Assembly: GCF_033025475.1 (NCBI RefSeq)
Contig: NZ_CP130322.1
Location: 3,465,049 to 3,529,048 of the forward strand
Reading direction: 5' to 3'
Source of the DNA: Sphingomonas sp. C3-2
GTDB lineage: Bacteria > Pseudomonadota > Alphaproteobacteria > Sphingomonadales > Sphingomonadaceae
DNA length: 64,000 nucleotides
Shown one piece after another: positions 16,451-25,800 of the stretch. A program made the position numbers and the translations under genes. How positions within the stretch are numbered: the stretch's first letter is position 1; each line of letters starts with the position of its first letter. Under the pieces are notes generated by a model. It had not been told where the DNA came from. It saw only the letters and a program-made list of their open reading frames with translations, and ran no database searches.

Positions 16451-19400
16451 TGATGAACCAATCGCGCATCCGCATCGCGTGCGTCTGTTGGCTCCTCAAG
16501 GAATGAACCGGGCAAGCTCTGGCCGAGGGCGGCGTCGATCGACGCCTGCATGGCCCTTGCGAGCACATCGACATTCGGCTCCTGCAACGCGCTGCTATGC
16601 CCGCCCGGAACCTCCACCAGTTCGACATCGTGCGCGGCGCGCTTGCCCCAACCCAGAATACAGTCGGTATATTTTTCGCGGAACGGAATATCTTCTTCCG
16701 GCCCCGTACCTTGCATCGCCCTGAAAAGCGTCACCCGCGTATCGGCGAGCAATGCCCATGGGCGATATTCGCGGTGCGCCACCTGATAGATTTGAAGGAA
16801 ACCGAGAGGAGCGGTCTCGGGCTCGGTTTTCTGCCGCAGCCGTTCGACTTCATGCTCCTGCCGGCGCCGGTCGAAGCGCGATGCGATTTCATAGCGCGCC
16901 GCGCCATACGCCTTGCGCCCGAGCGTCCGGGCAAGGGCGCCTATGCCTTTGTCCTCCGGGGCACTGAACAATTCACCCACGCGCCGCAGCCGCGTTCGCG
17001 CGATGTAGAAGGGCACTTCACTGGCCTCGACATCGGCGGCATCGACAATGCCCAGAAAGGCAATATCAGCGCCGTCGTGCTGCAGCTGGCAGGCCATTTC
17101 AAAGGCGATCACACCGCCCGCACATAGCCCAGCCAGTGCATAGGGCCCCTCGGGCTGCACCGCGCGCACCGCCGCGACATAGCTTCGGGCCATGTCCTCG
17201 ATCCGGGTGTGCGCGAACGCCCCATCCGGCGATTTCACCGGCGCAATCCCGTAAACCGGGTGCCCCTCGTCAAGGCGCAGTGCCAATGAACGGTATAGCA
17301 GCACCTCGCCCAGCCCATCATGAACCAGGAAGATTGGGGCTTTTCCGCCACCGGGGCGCAGCAATACGGCGCGTGGCCCATCCATGGTCGGAACGATTTC
17401 GTCAGGGCTATCAAATGCTTCTGATTGCTCCTCGGGTGCGATCAGCGCGGCCAGCGTGCTCACGGTCGGGGCCTCGATCAATGCGGTCAGCAGAACGTCG
17501 CGCCCGCTTTGCTGGCGCAGCTTGTTGATCATCTGCACGGCCAGCAGCGAATGCCCGCCAAGATCGAAGAAATTGTCGCTGCGAGAAAGGTGGGATACGC
17601 CCAGCATCTTCTCCCACAGCTCGGCGATCAAATTCTCTGTCCGGGTTCGAGGGCCATCGTCGCATTGCGCGTCAGTTGCCCGCGACGCAACAGCCTTTGC
17701 TATCGGCGCTCGCAACGCGGAAAGCTGCTCGTCGATGGGGAGGGGGCAGATGATCGCCTGAGGTCCGCAATCGGCGCGGGTGAGTGTCTCGATCATTGCC
17801 ATCGCATCGTCGGTTGCGATGGACAGCGCGTCCACCGCCATGCCTCCCGGTGCATCGGCAGAGAGCGTCATTCCGTCCCGCACGCGCAGCATGGTGAAGC
17901 GTTCGATCTCCACCAGCGTTTGCCCGTGGGCATCCATGATCGTCACGTCAAAGCACGCCATCTCGCCTTGCGTGCTCGCATCGGGGCGATAGCGAATATG
18001 GCTGAATATCCGTGCTGGCAGAGGTGCGTGGATCCGCACACGACCATAGGAAGCCGGCGCATAAAAATCGGTTTCCGTCCGATACCCTGGCATCAGCCAC
18101 TGTGCCCCGGCCGTCGCGAAATCCATCAAGGCCGGGTGCAGCATGAAATGCGCCAGATCATGCTCCATCTCGGTGGGCAACTGCAGTTCGATCAGCGCGC
18201 TTTGGCCATTGCGGTTGATCTGGCGAACAGTGTCCCATCGCGGGCCAAAGCGCAGGTGCGGCTGGGCTTCGGGCGGGCGGACCATGTCGGGGCATTGGCG
18301 GCGCAACTCGGCCATGTCGTGGACCGGCGCAATCGCGCCGTCCTGCACCTCGGCAAAGCCGCGGACATGGGTCGCCCAGCCCTGGCCCGGTTCCGCCTCG
18401 GTGGCCCGCCCGATGATCGCGAACTGCCACATTCCACCGCCCTGCTGGATCAGGTGCACGCGCAGATCCCGTTCTCTACCATCCTCCACCGCGAAGGGGG
18501 CAAGAAAGGCTATGTCGCGCATCTCGATGCCTTCGGCGTTGCACAGGCCGCGCATCGCCGCCCTGACAAGTTCGAGATAGCCCGTGCCGGGGATCAGCGC
18601 AGCGCCCGATGCCAGCCGATGTTCGGCCAGCAGCCAATCGCGATCGGGAGACATGCGGGCCGCAAAAACCTGCTCTCTGCTGCCACCCGACCAGACCCGG
18701 TTCAAAACGGGATGCGGATTGTCGCATGCCTGTTCGCCCTTGCCTGTGGCGATCGCACCACATCCCGGCTGGATCGTCGCAGCCATGCCGATCTCCCGCC
18801 AGCGCGGCCAGTTCACTGCAATCGTCCGGGTGCCCGTGCGGTGGCAATGGCTCTGTGCAACCGCGTCCAGAAACGCATTCGCCGCCGCATAATCGGCCTG
18901 TCCGCCAATCCCGGCAAAGGCACTGATCGAGGAAAAGAGGAAGATGAAATCCGGCGTCTCCCGCCGCAGCGCTTCCAGCAGGTTCAGCGTACCGTCCACC
19001 TTGGGGGCAAGAACGGTCGCTGCGGCCGCGTCGGTTTTCAGCTGGATCGGCCCATCGTCGAGCACCCCGGCGGTATGGAACACGCCGTCGATCTTGCCGA
19101 ACCGCTTTCGGGCTTCCCGAACCGCCCGGTCGAGCGCGCTTGCATCGGTCAGATTCGTATTGAGGATCAGGATATCGGCGCCCATCGCCTCAAGGGCAGT
19201 AAGGCGCCTGATACGCACGGCCATCGGATCGTCGGGGAGCAATTCCGCCAGCAGGCGGGGCCATGTCGCTCGATCGGGCAAAGCGGTCCGGGCGATCAAC
19301 GCAATCCGGGCGCCCCAATGCTGCACAAGATGCTCGGCAAGGCTGAGGCCGATCCCGCCCAGTCCGCCGGTGATCAGATAGGCGCCGCCCGGACGAAGCC

Positions 19401-22400
19401 CTTGCTCATCCAACGAGACAGACCTTTCTGTCGGTAGCGAATGGGGCGTAAAGCGCCGGACCCAACGCTCGGGCCCGCGAAGCGCCACCGGGGCTCCCTG
19501 CGCGGCTCCCTCCATCTCCGCGAGCAACCGGCGTGCCAGCACATCCCGATCCTGCGGCCAGTCGACATCGATCGACGTCACGTCAACATTCGCCATTTCG
19601 GCTGGAATCACGCTTGCCGGGCCAAGGATCGTTGCCTTGGTGCTCGCATAAACCGGCTCACTGGCAATGCGCTGCATGCCATCGGTCACGACCGCGATGC
19701 GCACCTCATGCTCCGGGTCGCCGTCCCCCAGCGCGCGCGCGAGGTTGAGCAGGCTGTAAAACCCATGGTCGAGGTTCGCAGCAGCCTTCCGGTTTCGCCC
19801 GCCGTCGAGCGACCAGAGGTGAAAGACATGATCGGGCGGGGAGGGCATTGCCGCAAGCAAGGTCGCATAATCCTCCGCCGAACGCGCCCTCATCTGAAAG
19901 TCGCTGCCTCTTTGCCCGAAACGCGCGCCCGGCTTTACGGTCGAAACGGTAATTCCCCGCTGGCGCAGCCCAATGGCAATCCGTTCACCAACCCCCAGCC
20001 GATCAAGAAAGATCAGCGCCGATCGCGCTTCGTTTCCAGAGGACGGCGCGAGCGCTGCGCGCTCCCATGACGGGGCATAGCAATGGAGCCCGCCCACCGG
20101 ATCCGTCGGTGGCTGGCGTGTCTGTGCCGTTTGCTTGCCCGGCTCGATCCAATGTCGGTGCAGATCGAAACAATAACCGGGCAGCGATACGCGCCGCCGC
20201 TTTTCACCATCATGATATGCGGCCCAGTCCACCGGCAGGCCCGCAGCCCATATCCGGCCCAGCATGTCGGCGGCGTGCGCCACATCTCCGGCCGCATCGT
20301 CGCGGTGGGGCAATGATCCGAAAATCGGCTGGTCGGCGTGGCGGTCGGGATGCAGCCGGGCTAGGCTCTGAAGCGATCGCCCGGGGCCAACCTCGATCAG
20401 TGCGGCTTCTTCGTCCCCCAGCACCGTGCGCAGTCCGTCGTGAAAGCGCACCGTTTCGCGCAGATGGCGCACCCAATATTCGGGATCGCAGGCCTCTTGC
20501 GCCGTGATCCAGTCCCCCGAAATATTGGAGATAAAGGCGCGCGACGGCGCCCGGAACGTCACGGTTTTCAGCAACTCGCGAAATGCCGGCAAGATGCCGT
20601 CTTGAAGGTGCGAGTGCGCGGCCACCGCAACAGGAATGCGTTGCGCCGAAATCTCGCGGGCCGCCAATTCGGTTTCAAGCGTTGCGATCGCCTGTTCGCT
20701 GCCCGAAATCACCGTCATTTCGGCACCATTGACCGCGGCAATCGAAAGCTCCGCTCCAATGAATGGTCGCAACGCATCTTCCGAGGCCATGACGCTCGTC
20801 ATCGCGCCGCGTGGAGAGGTTTCGAACAATTGCCCGCGCCCCGCCACCAGCTTCAACGCATCGCGCAGATCAAAAACCCCCGCCAGATGCGCGGCGGTAT
20901 ATTGGCCCATGCTGTGGCCGATCATCGCGCCGGGCGTGACCCCCCATGCCATCCAGAGCCGCGCCATCGCATATTGCACGGTGAACAGCGCGGGCAGCGC
21001 AATCGACGGACGCTCGAGCAAGGTCGCCGCCTGTTCGTCCGCGCCGCTCTCGGGGAAAAGGACCATGCGAACATCAGCGCGCGCGGTCGCAGGCATCAGG
21101 TCGAGGCACTCGTCCACCGCCGCGCGAAAGACCTTTTCGGCGGCGTATAGCCCGCGGGCCATCCCCGCATATTGAACGCCCGCACCGGCAAAGAGAAAGA
21201 CGGGCTTTCGCTCTGATGCCATCGTGGCCCCGCGCACCGCAGGCGGGGCGCTCAGTGCCTGTGCCGCCTCGGCGTGGGTGGTGGCCGCGATGCTCCTCCG
21301 GTAGCGCAGCGCCTTGCGACCGTGATGGAGCGTGAACGCGATATCGGCCAGCTTGTCGGTCGCCTTCTCCAGATGGCTGGCGAGCGCCGCGCAATTCGCC
21401 TCCAACGCGCTTTCGCTCGCGGCGGATACCGTCAAAATCTGATGCGCGCGCGCGGGGGCCGAGGGCGTCGCTTCGGGCGCTTCTTCAAGAATGGCATGGG
21501 CATTGGTACCGCCAACGCCAAGCGAGCTGACGCCCGCGCGGCGGGGGGCTGCCCGTTGGCGTGGCCAGTTCCGCAATTGCCCATTCACGAAGAACGGCGT
21601 GCGTTCGAAATCGCAGGCGGGGTTGCCGTTTTCGAAATGGAGCGAGGGCGGAATTTCTCCCTGATGCAGCGCCATCGCCGCCTTGATCAGTCCCGCGACG
21701 CCCGCTGCCGTATCGGTATGGCCGATATTGGGTTTGACCGATCCGATCGCGCAATATCCGCGCGCGTCGCCGTTCTGGCCAAAGGCTTGGGTGAGGGCGG
21801 CGATCTCGATCGGGTCGCCCACCGGGGTGCCCGTGCCATGTGTCTCGACATAGCCGATCGATCGCGGGTCGATATCGGCAACCGACAGCGCCTCGGCGAT
21901 CGCGCGGGCCTGTCCGTCGACGCTGGGGGCGAGATAGCTGACCTTGCCCACCCCGTCATTGTTGACCGCCGAGCCTTTGATAACCGCATAGACATGATCG
22001 CCGTCGTCGAGCGCATCCTGAAGCCTTCGGAGGGCGACGACGCCAACTCCGCTGCCAAACACCGTACCGGCGGCGCTGGCATCGAACGCCTTGCACCGAC
22101 CATCGGGCGACAGAATTTCGCCGGGTTCATAAAGATAGCCTTGGCGGTGCGGCAATTCGATCGTCACGCCGCCGGCCAGCGCCATGTCGCTCTCGCCATT
22201 GAGCAGGCTCTGGACCGCCATATGTACCGCCACAAGCGATGTCGAACAGGCCGTCTGGACGTTGACGCTCGGTCCCGTCAGGTTGAGCAGATAGGACGCG
22301 CGGGTCGCCAGAAAATCCTTGTCGTTGCCCGTGTGCCGCAACAGGAAAAAGCCGATCTGCTCGACAAGCTCTGCATTGGTCAGCAGATTATAGGGCATAT

Positions 22401-22818
22401 AGGCATTGTGGCCCGAGCCCGCGAAGACGCTGATCGCGCCGGGAAAATTATCGGCGACATGCCCGGCATCCTCAAGCGCCTGCCAGGCGCATTGCAGAAA
22501 GTGGCGATGCTGCGGGTCCATGATCGCCGCGTCGCGCGGGCTGAGCCCGAACAGCGCATGGTCGAAACATTCCATATCGGGCAGCGGCGCGCCCATGGGC
22601 AGATAGTTGGGCTTTTCGAACATCTGGCGCGGGACGCCAGCGGCCTGCAACTGCTTCGGATCGAACCGTTCGATGGATTCGATGCCATGCCTCAAATTGG
22701 CCCAATATTCCTGAAGGTTGCGCGCGCCGGCAAAGCGACAGGCCATGCCGATGATCGCAATGTCATTCTCGCTGGGCGCAGGCGGATTATCGAAATTCTG
22801 GGGCTGATACATTGTCAT
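16447..22818 (-). CDS. Type I polyketide synthase, KS-AT-KR-DH-ACP-TE, with cysteine thioesterase
   Basis: A 2123-residue single-module PKS. KS: Cys191 in 'QTACSTS', His327 in 'VETHGTGT', His367 in 'KPNIGHT'. AT: 'MIGHSMGQY' with Ser636, and 'AVAAHSHLQ' around His735, compatible with malonyl loading. KR (about 1140-1340): Rossmann 'ITGGLGGIG', a B-type 'VLDDG' and Tyr1310 in 'GQADYAAAN'. DH (about 1385-1650): His1400 and Asp1566; the HxxxGxxxxP spacing is one residue longer than usual and the Gln of DxxxQ is Ala. ACP: Ser1757 in 'DLGGHSLL'. TE: Cys1899 in 'GLCAGG' in place of Ser, and His2074. KR precedes DH, the reverse of the usual order. The N-terminal KS follows the NRPS carrier domain, and the genes overlap by ATGA, so it probably extends the aminoacyl starter by one malonate and releases or transfers the chain. 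Confidence 0.95.
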   Translation of the reverse strand: MTMYQPQNFDNPPAPSENDIAIIGMACRFAGARNLQEYWANLRHGIESIERFDPKQLQAAGVPRQMFEKPNYLPMGAPLPDMECFDHALFGLSPRDAAIMDPQHRHFLQCAWQALEDAGHVADNFPGAISVFAGSGHNAYMPYNLLTNAELVEQIGFFLLRHTGNDKDFLATRASYLLNLTGPSVNVQTACSTSLVAVHMAVQSLLNGESDMALAGGVTIELPHRQGYLYEPGEILSPDGRCKAFDASAAGTVFGSGVGVVALRRLQDALDDGDHVYAVIKGSAVNNDGVGKVSYLAPSVDGQARAIAEALSVADIDPRSIGYVETHGTGTPVGDPIEIAALTQAFGQNGDARGYCAIGSVKPNIGHTDTAAGVAGLIKAAMALHQGEIPPSLHFENGNPACDFERTPFFVNGQLRNWPRQRAAPRRAGVSSLGVGGTNAHAILEEAPEATPSAPARAHQILTVSAASESALEANCAALASHLEKATDKLADIAFTLHHGRKALRYRRSIAATTHAEAAQALSAPPAVRGATMASERKPVFLFAGAGVQYAGMARGLYAAEKVFRAAVDECLDLMPATARADVRMVLFPESGADEQAATLLERPSIALPALFTVQYAMARLWMAWGVTPGAMIGHSMGQYTAAHLAGVFDLRDALKLVAGRGQLFETSPRGAMTSVMASEDALRPFIGAELSIAAVNGAEMTVISGSEQAIATLETELAAREISAQRIPVAVAAHSHLQDGILPAFRELLKTVTFRAPSRAFISNISGDWITAQEACDPEYWVRHLRETVRFHDGLRTVLGDEEAALIEVGPGRSLQSLARLHPDRHADQPIFGSLPHRDDAAGDVAHAADMLGRIWAAGLPVDWAAYHDGEKRRRVSLPGYCFDLHRHWIEPGKQTAQTRQPPTDPVGGLHCYAPSWERAALAPSSGNEARSALIFLDRLGVGERIAIGLRQRGITVSTVKPGARFGQRGSDFQMRARSAEDYATLLAAMPSPPDHVFHLWSLDGGRNRKAAANLDHGFYSLLNLARALGDGDPEHEVRIAVVTDGMQRIASEPVYASTKATILGPASVIPAEMANVDVTSIDVDWPQDRDVLARRLLAEMEGAAQGAPVALRGPERWVRRFTPHSLPTERSVSLDEQGLRPGGAYLITGGLGGIGLSLAEHLVQHWGARIALIARTALPDRATWPRLLAELLPDDPMAVRIRRLTALEAMGADILILNTNLTDASALDRAVREARKRFGKIDGVFHTAGVLDDGPIQLKTDAAAATVLAPKVDGTLNLLEALRRETPDFIFLFSSISAFAGIGGQADYAAANAFLDAVAQSHCHRTGTRTIAVNWPRWREIGMAATIQPGCGAIATGKGEQACDNPHPVLNRVWSGGSREQVFAARMSPDRDWLLAEHRLASGAALIPGTGYLELVRAAMRGLCNAEGIEMRDIAFLAPFAVEDGRERDLRVHLIQQGGGMWQFAIIGRATEAEPGQGWATHVRGFAEVQDGAIAPVHDMAELRRQCPDMVRPPEAQPHLRFGPRWDTVRQINRNGQSALIELQLPTEMEHDLAHFMLHPALMDFATAGAQWLMPGYRTETDFYAPASYGRVRIHAPLPARIFSHIRYRPDASTQGEMACFDVTIMDAHGQTLVEIERFTMLRVRDGMTLSADAPGGMAVDALSIATDDAMAMIETLTRADCGPQAIICPLPIDEQLSALRAPIAKAVASRATDAQCDDGPRTRTENLIAELWEKMLGVSHLSRSDNFFDLGGHSLLAVQMINKLRQQSGRDVLLTALIEAPTVSTLAALIAPEEQSEAFDSPDEIVPTMDGPRAVLLRPGGGKAPIFLVHDGLGEVLLYRSLALRLDEGHPVYGIAPVKSPDGAFAHTRIEDMARSYVAAVRAVQPEGPYALAGLCAGGVIAFEMACQLQHDGADIAFLGIVDAADVEASEVPFYIARTRLRRVGELFSAPEDKGIGALARTLGRKAYGAARYEIASRFDRRRQEHEVERLRQKTEPETAPLGFLQIYQVAHREYRPWALLADTRVTLFRAMQGTGPEEDIPFREKYTDCILGWGKRAAHDVELVEVPGGHSSALQEPNVDVLARAMQASIDAALGQSLPGSFLEEPTDARDADARLVHQ

Positions 22819-25800
22819 TCCCCCTTGTCGGCCATGGCGAAACGAGATTCGCGCCGACGCTGCATCGCGGCCCGGCGTCCTGTCGCGCGGTCCTCTCCGG
22901 TCCGCGCGGCAATCGGCTCGTTCGCCGCACCTCCCAGATGTGCCGAAAGCGTTCGTACCGTCGGGAAACGGAAGATATCGGTAATCGGCAGATCGCGGCC
23001 CAGTTCCGTCTTCAGCAGACTGTGCAACTGGACGGCGAGAAGCGAATGTCCGCCAATGTCGAAGAAATTGTCATTGGCGCCGATGGTGCGCGGCCCCAGC
23101 ACCTGCTTCCACAGGCCAACGATCCGCTCCTCCAGCCCATTGGCGGGGGGCTGGGCGTGGTCATGCTCAGCAATGGCCGCATTGCTGAACGGCACGGCTT
23201 CGGGCGCGGGCAGCGCGGCGCGGTCGATCTTGAAGTTGGGCGTGCGCGGCATGTCATCTATCGACAGGATCGCCGATGGTTGCATGAACGCTGGTAGTTG
23301 CCTTTGCACCAGCGCCTGCATCCTTTCGATCGCCTCGGGGTTCTGGCAGGGGCTGACATAAGCAATCAAGCCGCCATTATGGGCAATCACCACCGCCTCG
23401 CGGACAGTCTCCATCGACGCGAGAAGCGCTTCGATCTCGCCCAGTTCGATCCGGTAACCGCGCAGCTTCACCTGATTGTCTCGGCGGCCGAGATAGTCGA
23501 TCGTCGAACCGTCGTTTCGCAGAACCCCGATATCACCCGTGCGGTACAGCCGTTCGCCAGACACGTCCGGATCGCGCGGGAAGCGTTCTTCGGTCAGGTC
23601 CGTGCGGTGGAGATATCCCCGCGCCACGCCCATTCCGCCGATGACGATTTCACCCGGAATGCCGGGCGGAAGCGGCCGAAGGCGACTGTCCCTGATGCAA
23701 AGCCGTTGGTTCGCCAATGGTCGGCCCAACGGCACTGGCCCCAAGGCGCTGTCCAGTTCATGCGCAGAGGACCAGATCGTCGTTTCGGTCGGCCCGTACA
23801 TATTGGTGACCCGGCCGGGGACGATCGTCTTTAGCGCCACCGCCATGTCCGGCGGCATAGCCTCGCCGCCGACAAGAAGGTGCTGTAACTGGCCCAGCGC
23901 GGCCCGGCTTTCGGCATCCGCCAGTAACAGCCGCACCATCGACGGCGTGCACTGGAAATGGGTGACCCCATGTCGGTGGATCAGTTCCGCCAGCGAAAGT
24001 TGATCAGCCTGCTCCGCCGCTTGCGCACGTTCCCGAAGCGCGTTCAGCCAGCCGAGATGGCCCAGCACCGTATCGGTCGGCACCCCGAAATCGATAAGGC
24101 AGGCGATTTCGTCCACTCCGGCCGCGCGGACGCGGTCGATCATCGCAAGGCAGCTCTCCGGCGTGCCGAACAGTCCGCTCGTCTCATAATAGCGATCGAA
24201 CGCATATTCGAGCAGCGCGTCCATATCGCTTGCGGACAGCGCGTCCAGCCCGCCCGATGTGCTCGTCTGCGCCGCGCCGTCCGGGCGACGAAAGGCGGGG
24301 AAAGACCAGGCATGCTGCTTCAGCAAATTGGTCGCGGTGCGCAGATAGGCAATCATCGGTTCGCGCACCTGCGCGCGGACCGCGTCGGCATCGGGGCCGA
24401 CAAAACTGTGCAGCATCAGCGTCACATGCCCGTCACCGTCATGGCCCGCCGCGCGCCGCTCGCTGCGATAGATCGCCAGTTTTTCAACCAGCTCATCCAG
24501 CGATTGGCCGAGCAGGTGCGTGAGGACGGACGCACCTGCCCGGCCTGCGGCGGCGAAGCTGTCGACGCTTCCGGCCGATGTGATCCAGGTGGGCAATTCG
24601 GCCCGAAGTGGACGGGGCAGGGTCCTGAATTCTACCGGCTCGCCCAGCGGTCCCGGCATCCGCACCGCTTCGCCGCGCCACAGTTGCTGAACCAGCGCGA
24701 TATCGTGCACCAGCCGCTTGGAACGATCGGCATAGCTTTCGGGGCGCAGCAGGAAATCATCGGGCTGCCAGCCCGAGGCAAAGGCAATGCCGACCCGCCC
24801 GCCCGAAATATTGTCGACAACCGCCCATTCCTCGGCAACGCGCGCGGGATGGTGCAGCGGCAGGACGACGCTGCCGCCACGGATCTCGATACGATCGGTG
24901 ATCGCAGCGATGGCCGCGCTGGTCACTGCGGGGTTTGGATAGAGGCCACCAAAGGCATGGAAATGGCGTTCGGGCGTCCAGATCGCCTTGAAGCCATGCG
25001 TGTCGCCAAACTTCGCGCCTTCCAGCAGCAGCCTGTATTTCTCGCTCCCGCCCGCCGCCTCATCGGCCGAGAAATAGAAGAGGCTGAAATCGAGTGGCCG
25101 AGCCGCCTCAACGGCGCCTCCCGTCAACGCATCGCTGCCCGCCAGAACCACATGGAAACCGCGCGTCAGCGTCCAGAACAATTCCAGCACCGAAATGTCG
25201 AAGCAGATGCTCGTGACCGCAAGCCAGGTGCCATTGGGCGCCAGCTTCGCGTCCATCCCGTTCAGGAAATTGCAGACGTTGCGATGTTCGATCATCACCC
25301 CCTTGGGGCGGCCCGTCGAACCCGAAGTGTAGATCACATAGGCCAGATTTTCGGGTTGCACCTCCACCACGGGCGGGGTGTCCGGATAAAGCGCAATCGC
25401 CGGCCAGTCCGCATCGGCCCGCACGATGATCGCATCGCTCGCAGGCAGCGTATCGAGCAACCGCGATTGGGTGATGATCACCTGGGCGCCGCTATCCTCC
25501 ATCATATGGGCGGTGCGCGCTTGCGGATATGCGGGGTCCAGCGGAACATAGGCGCCGCCCGCCTTATGGATCGCGATCATGGCGACGATCATCATCGGAT
25601 CACGGTCCATGAACACGCCGACCAGAGTGTCGGGCTTCACGCCGAGCTTCTGCAAATGATGCGCCAGCCGGTTCGCACGTTGCTCGACGTCGCGGTACGT
25701 CAGCGTTGCGGCGCCAAAGCTGATCGCCTTGTCATCAGGCGTGCGCGCCGCCTGCTCGCTGAAAAGCCGGTGCAGACACAGCAATTCGCCGGTCTGCTCA

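Noticed and set aside
17425..19437. Long plus-strand open frame (670 codons) opposite the PKS
   Set aside because: It is antisense to well-defined PKS domains, is rich in His/Arg/Gln as expected of a shadow frame in GC-rich DNA, and shows no domain.
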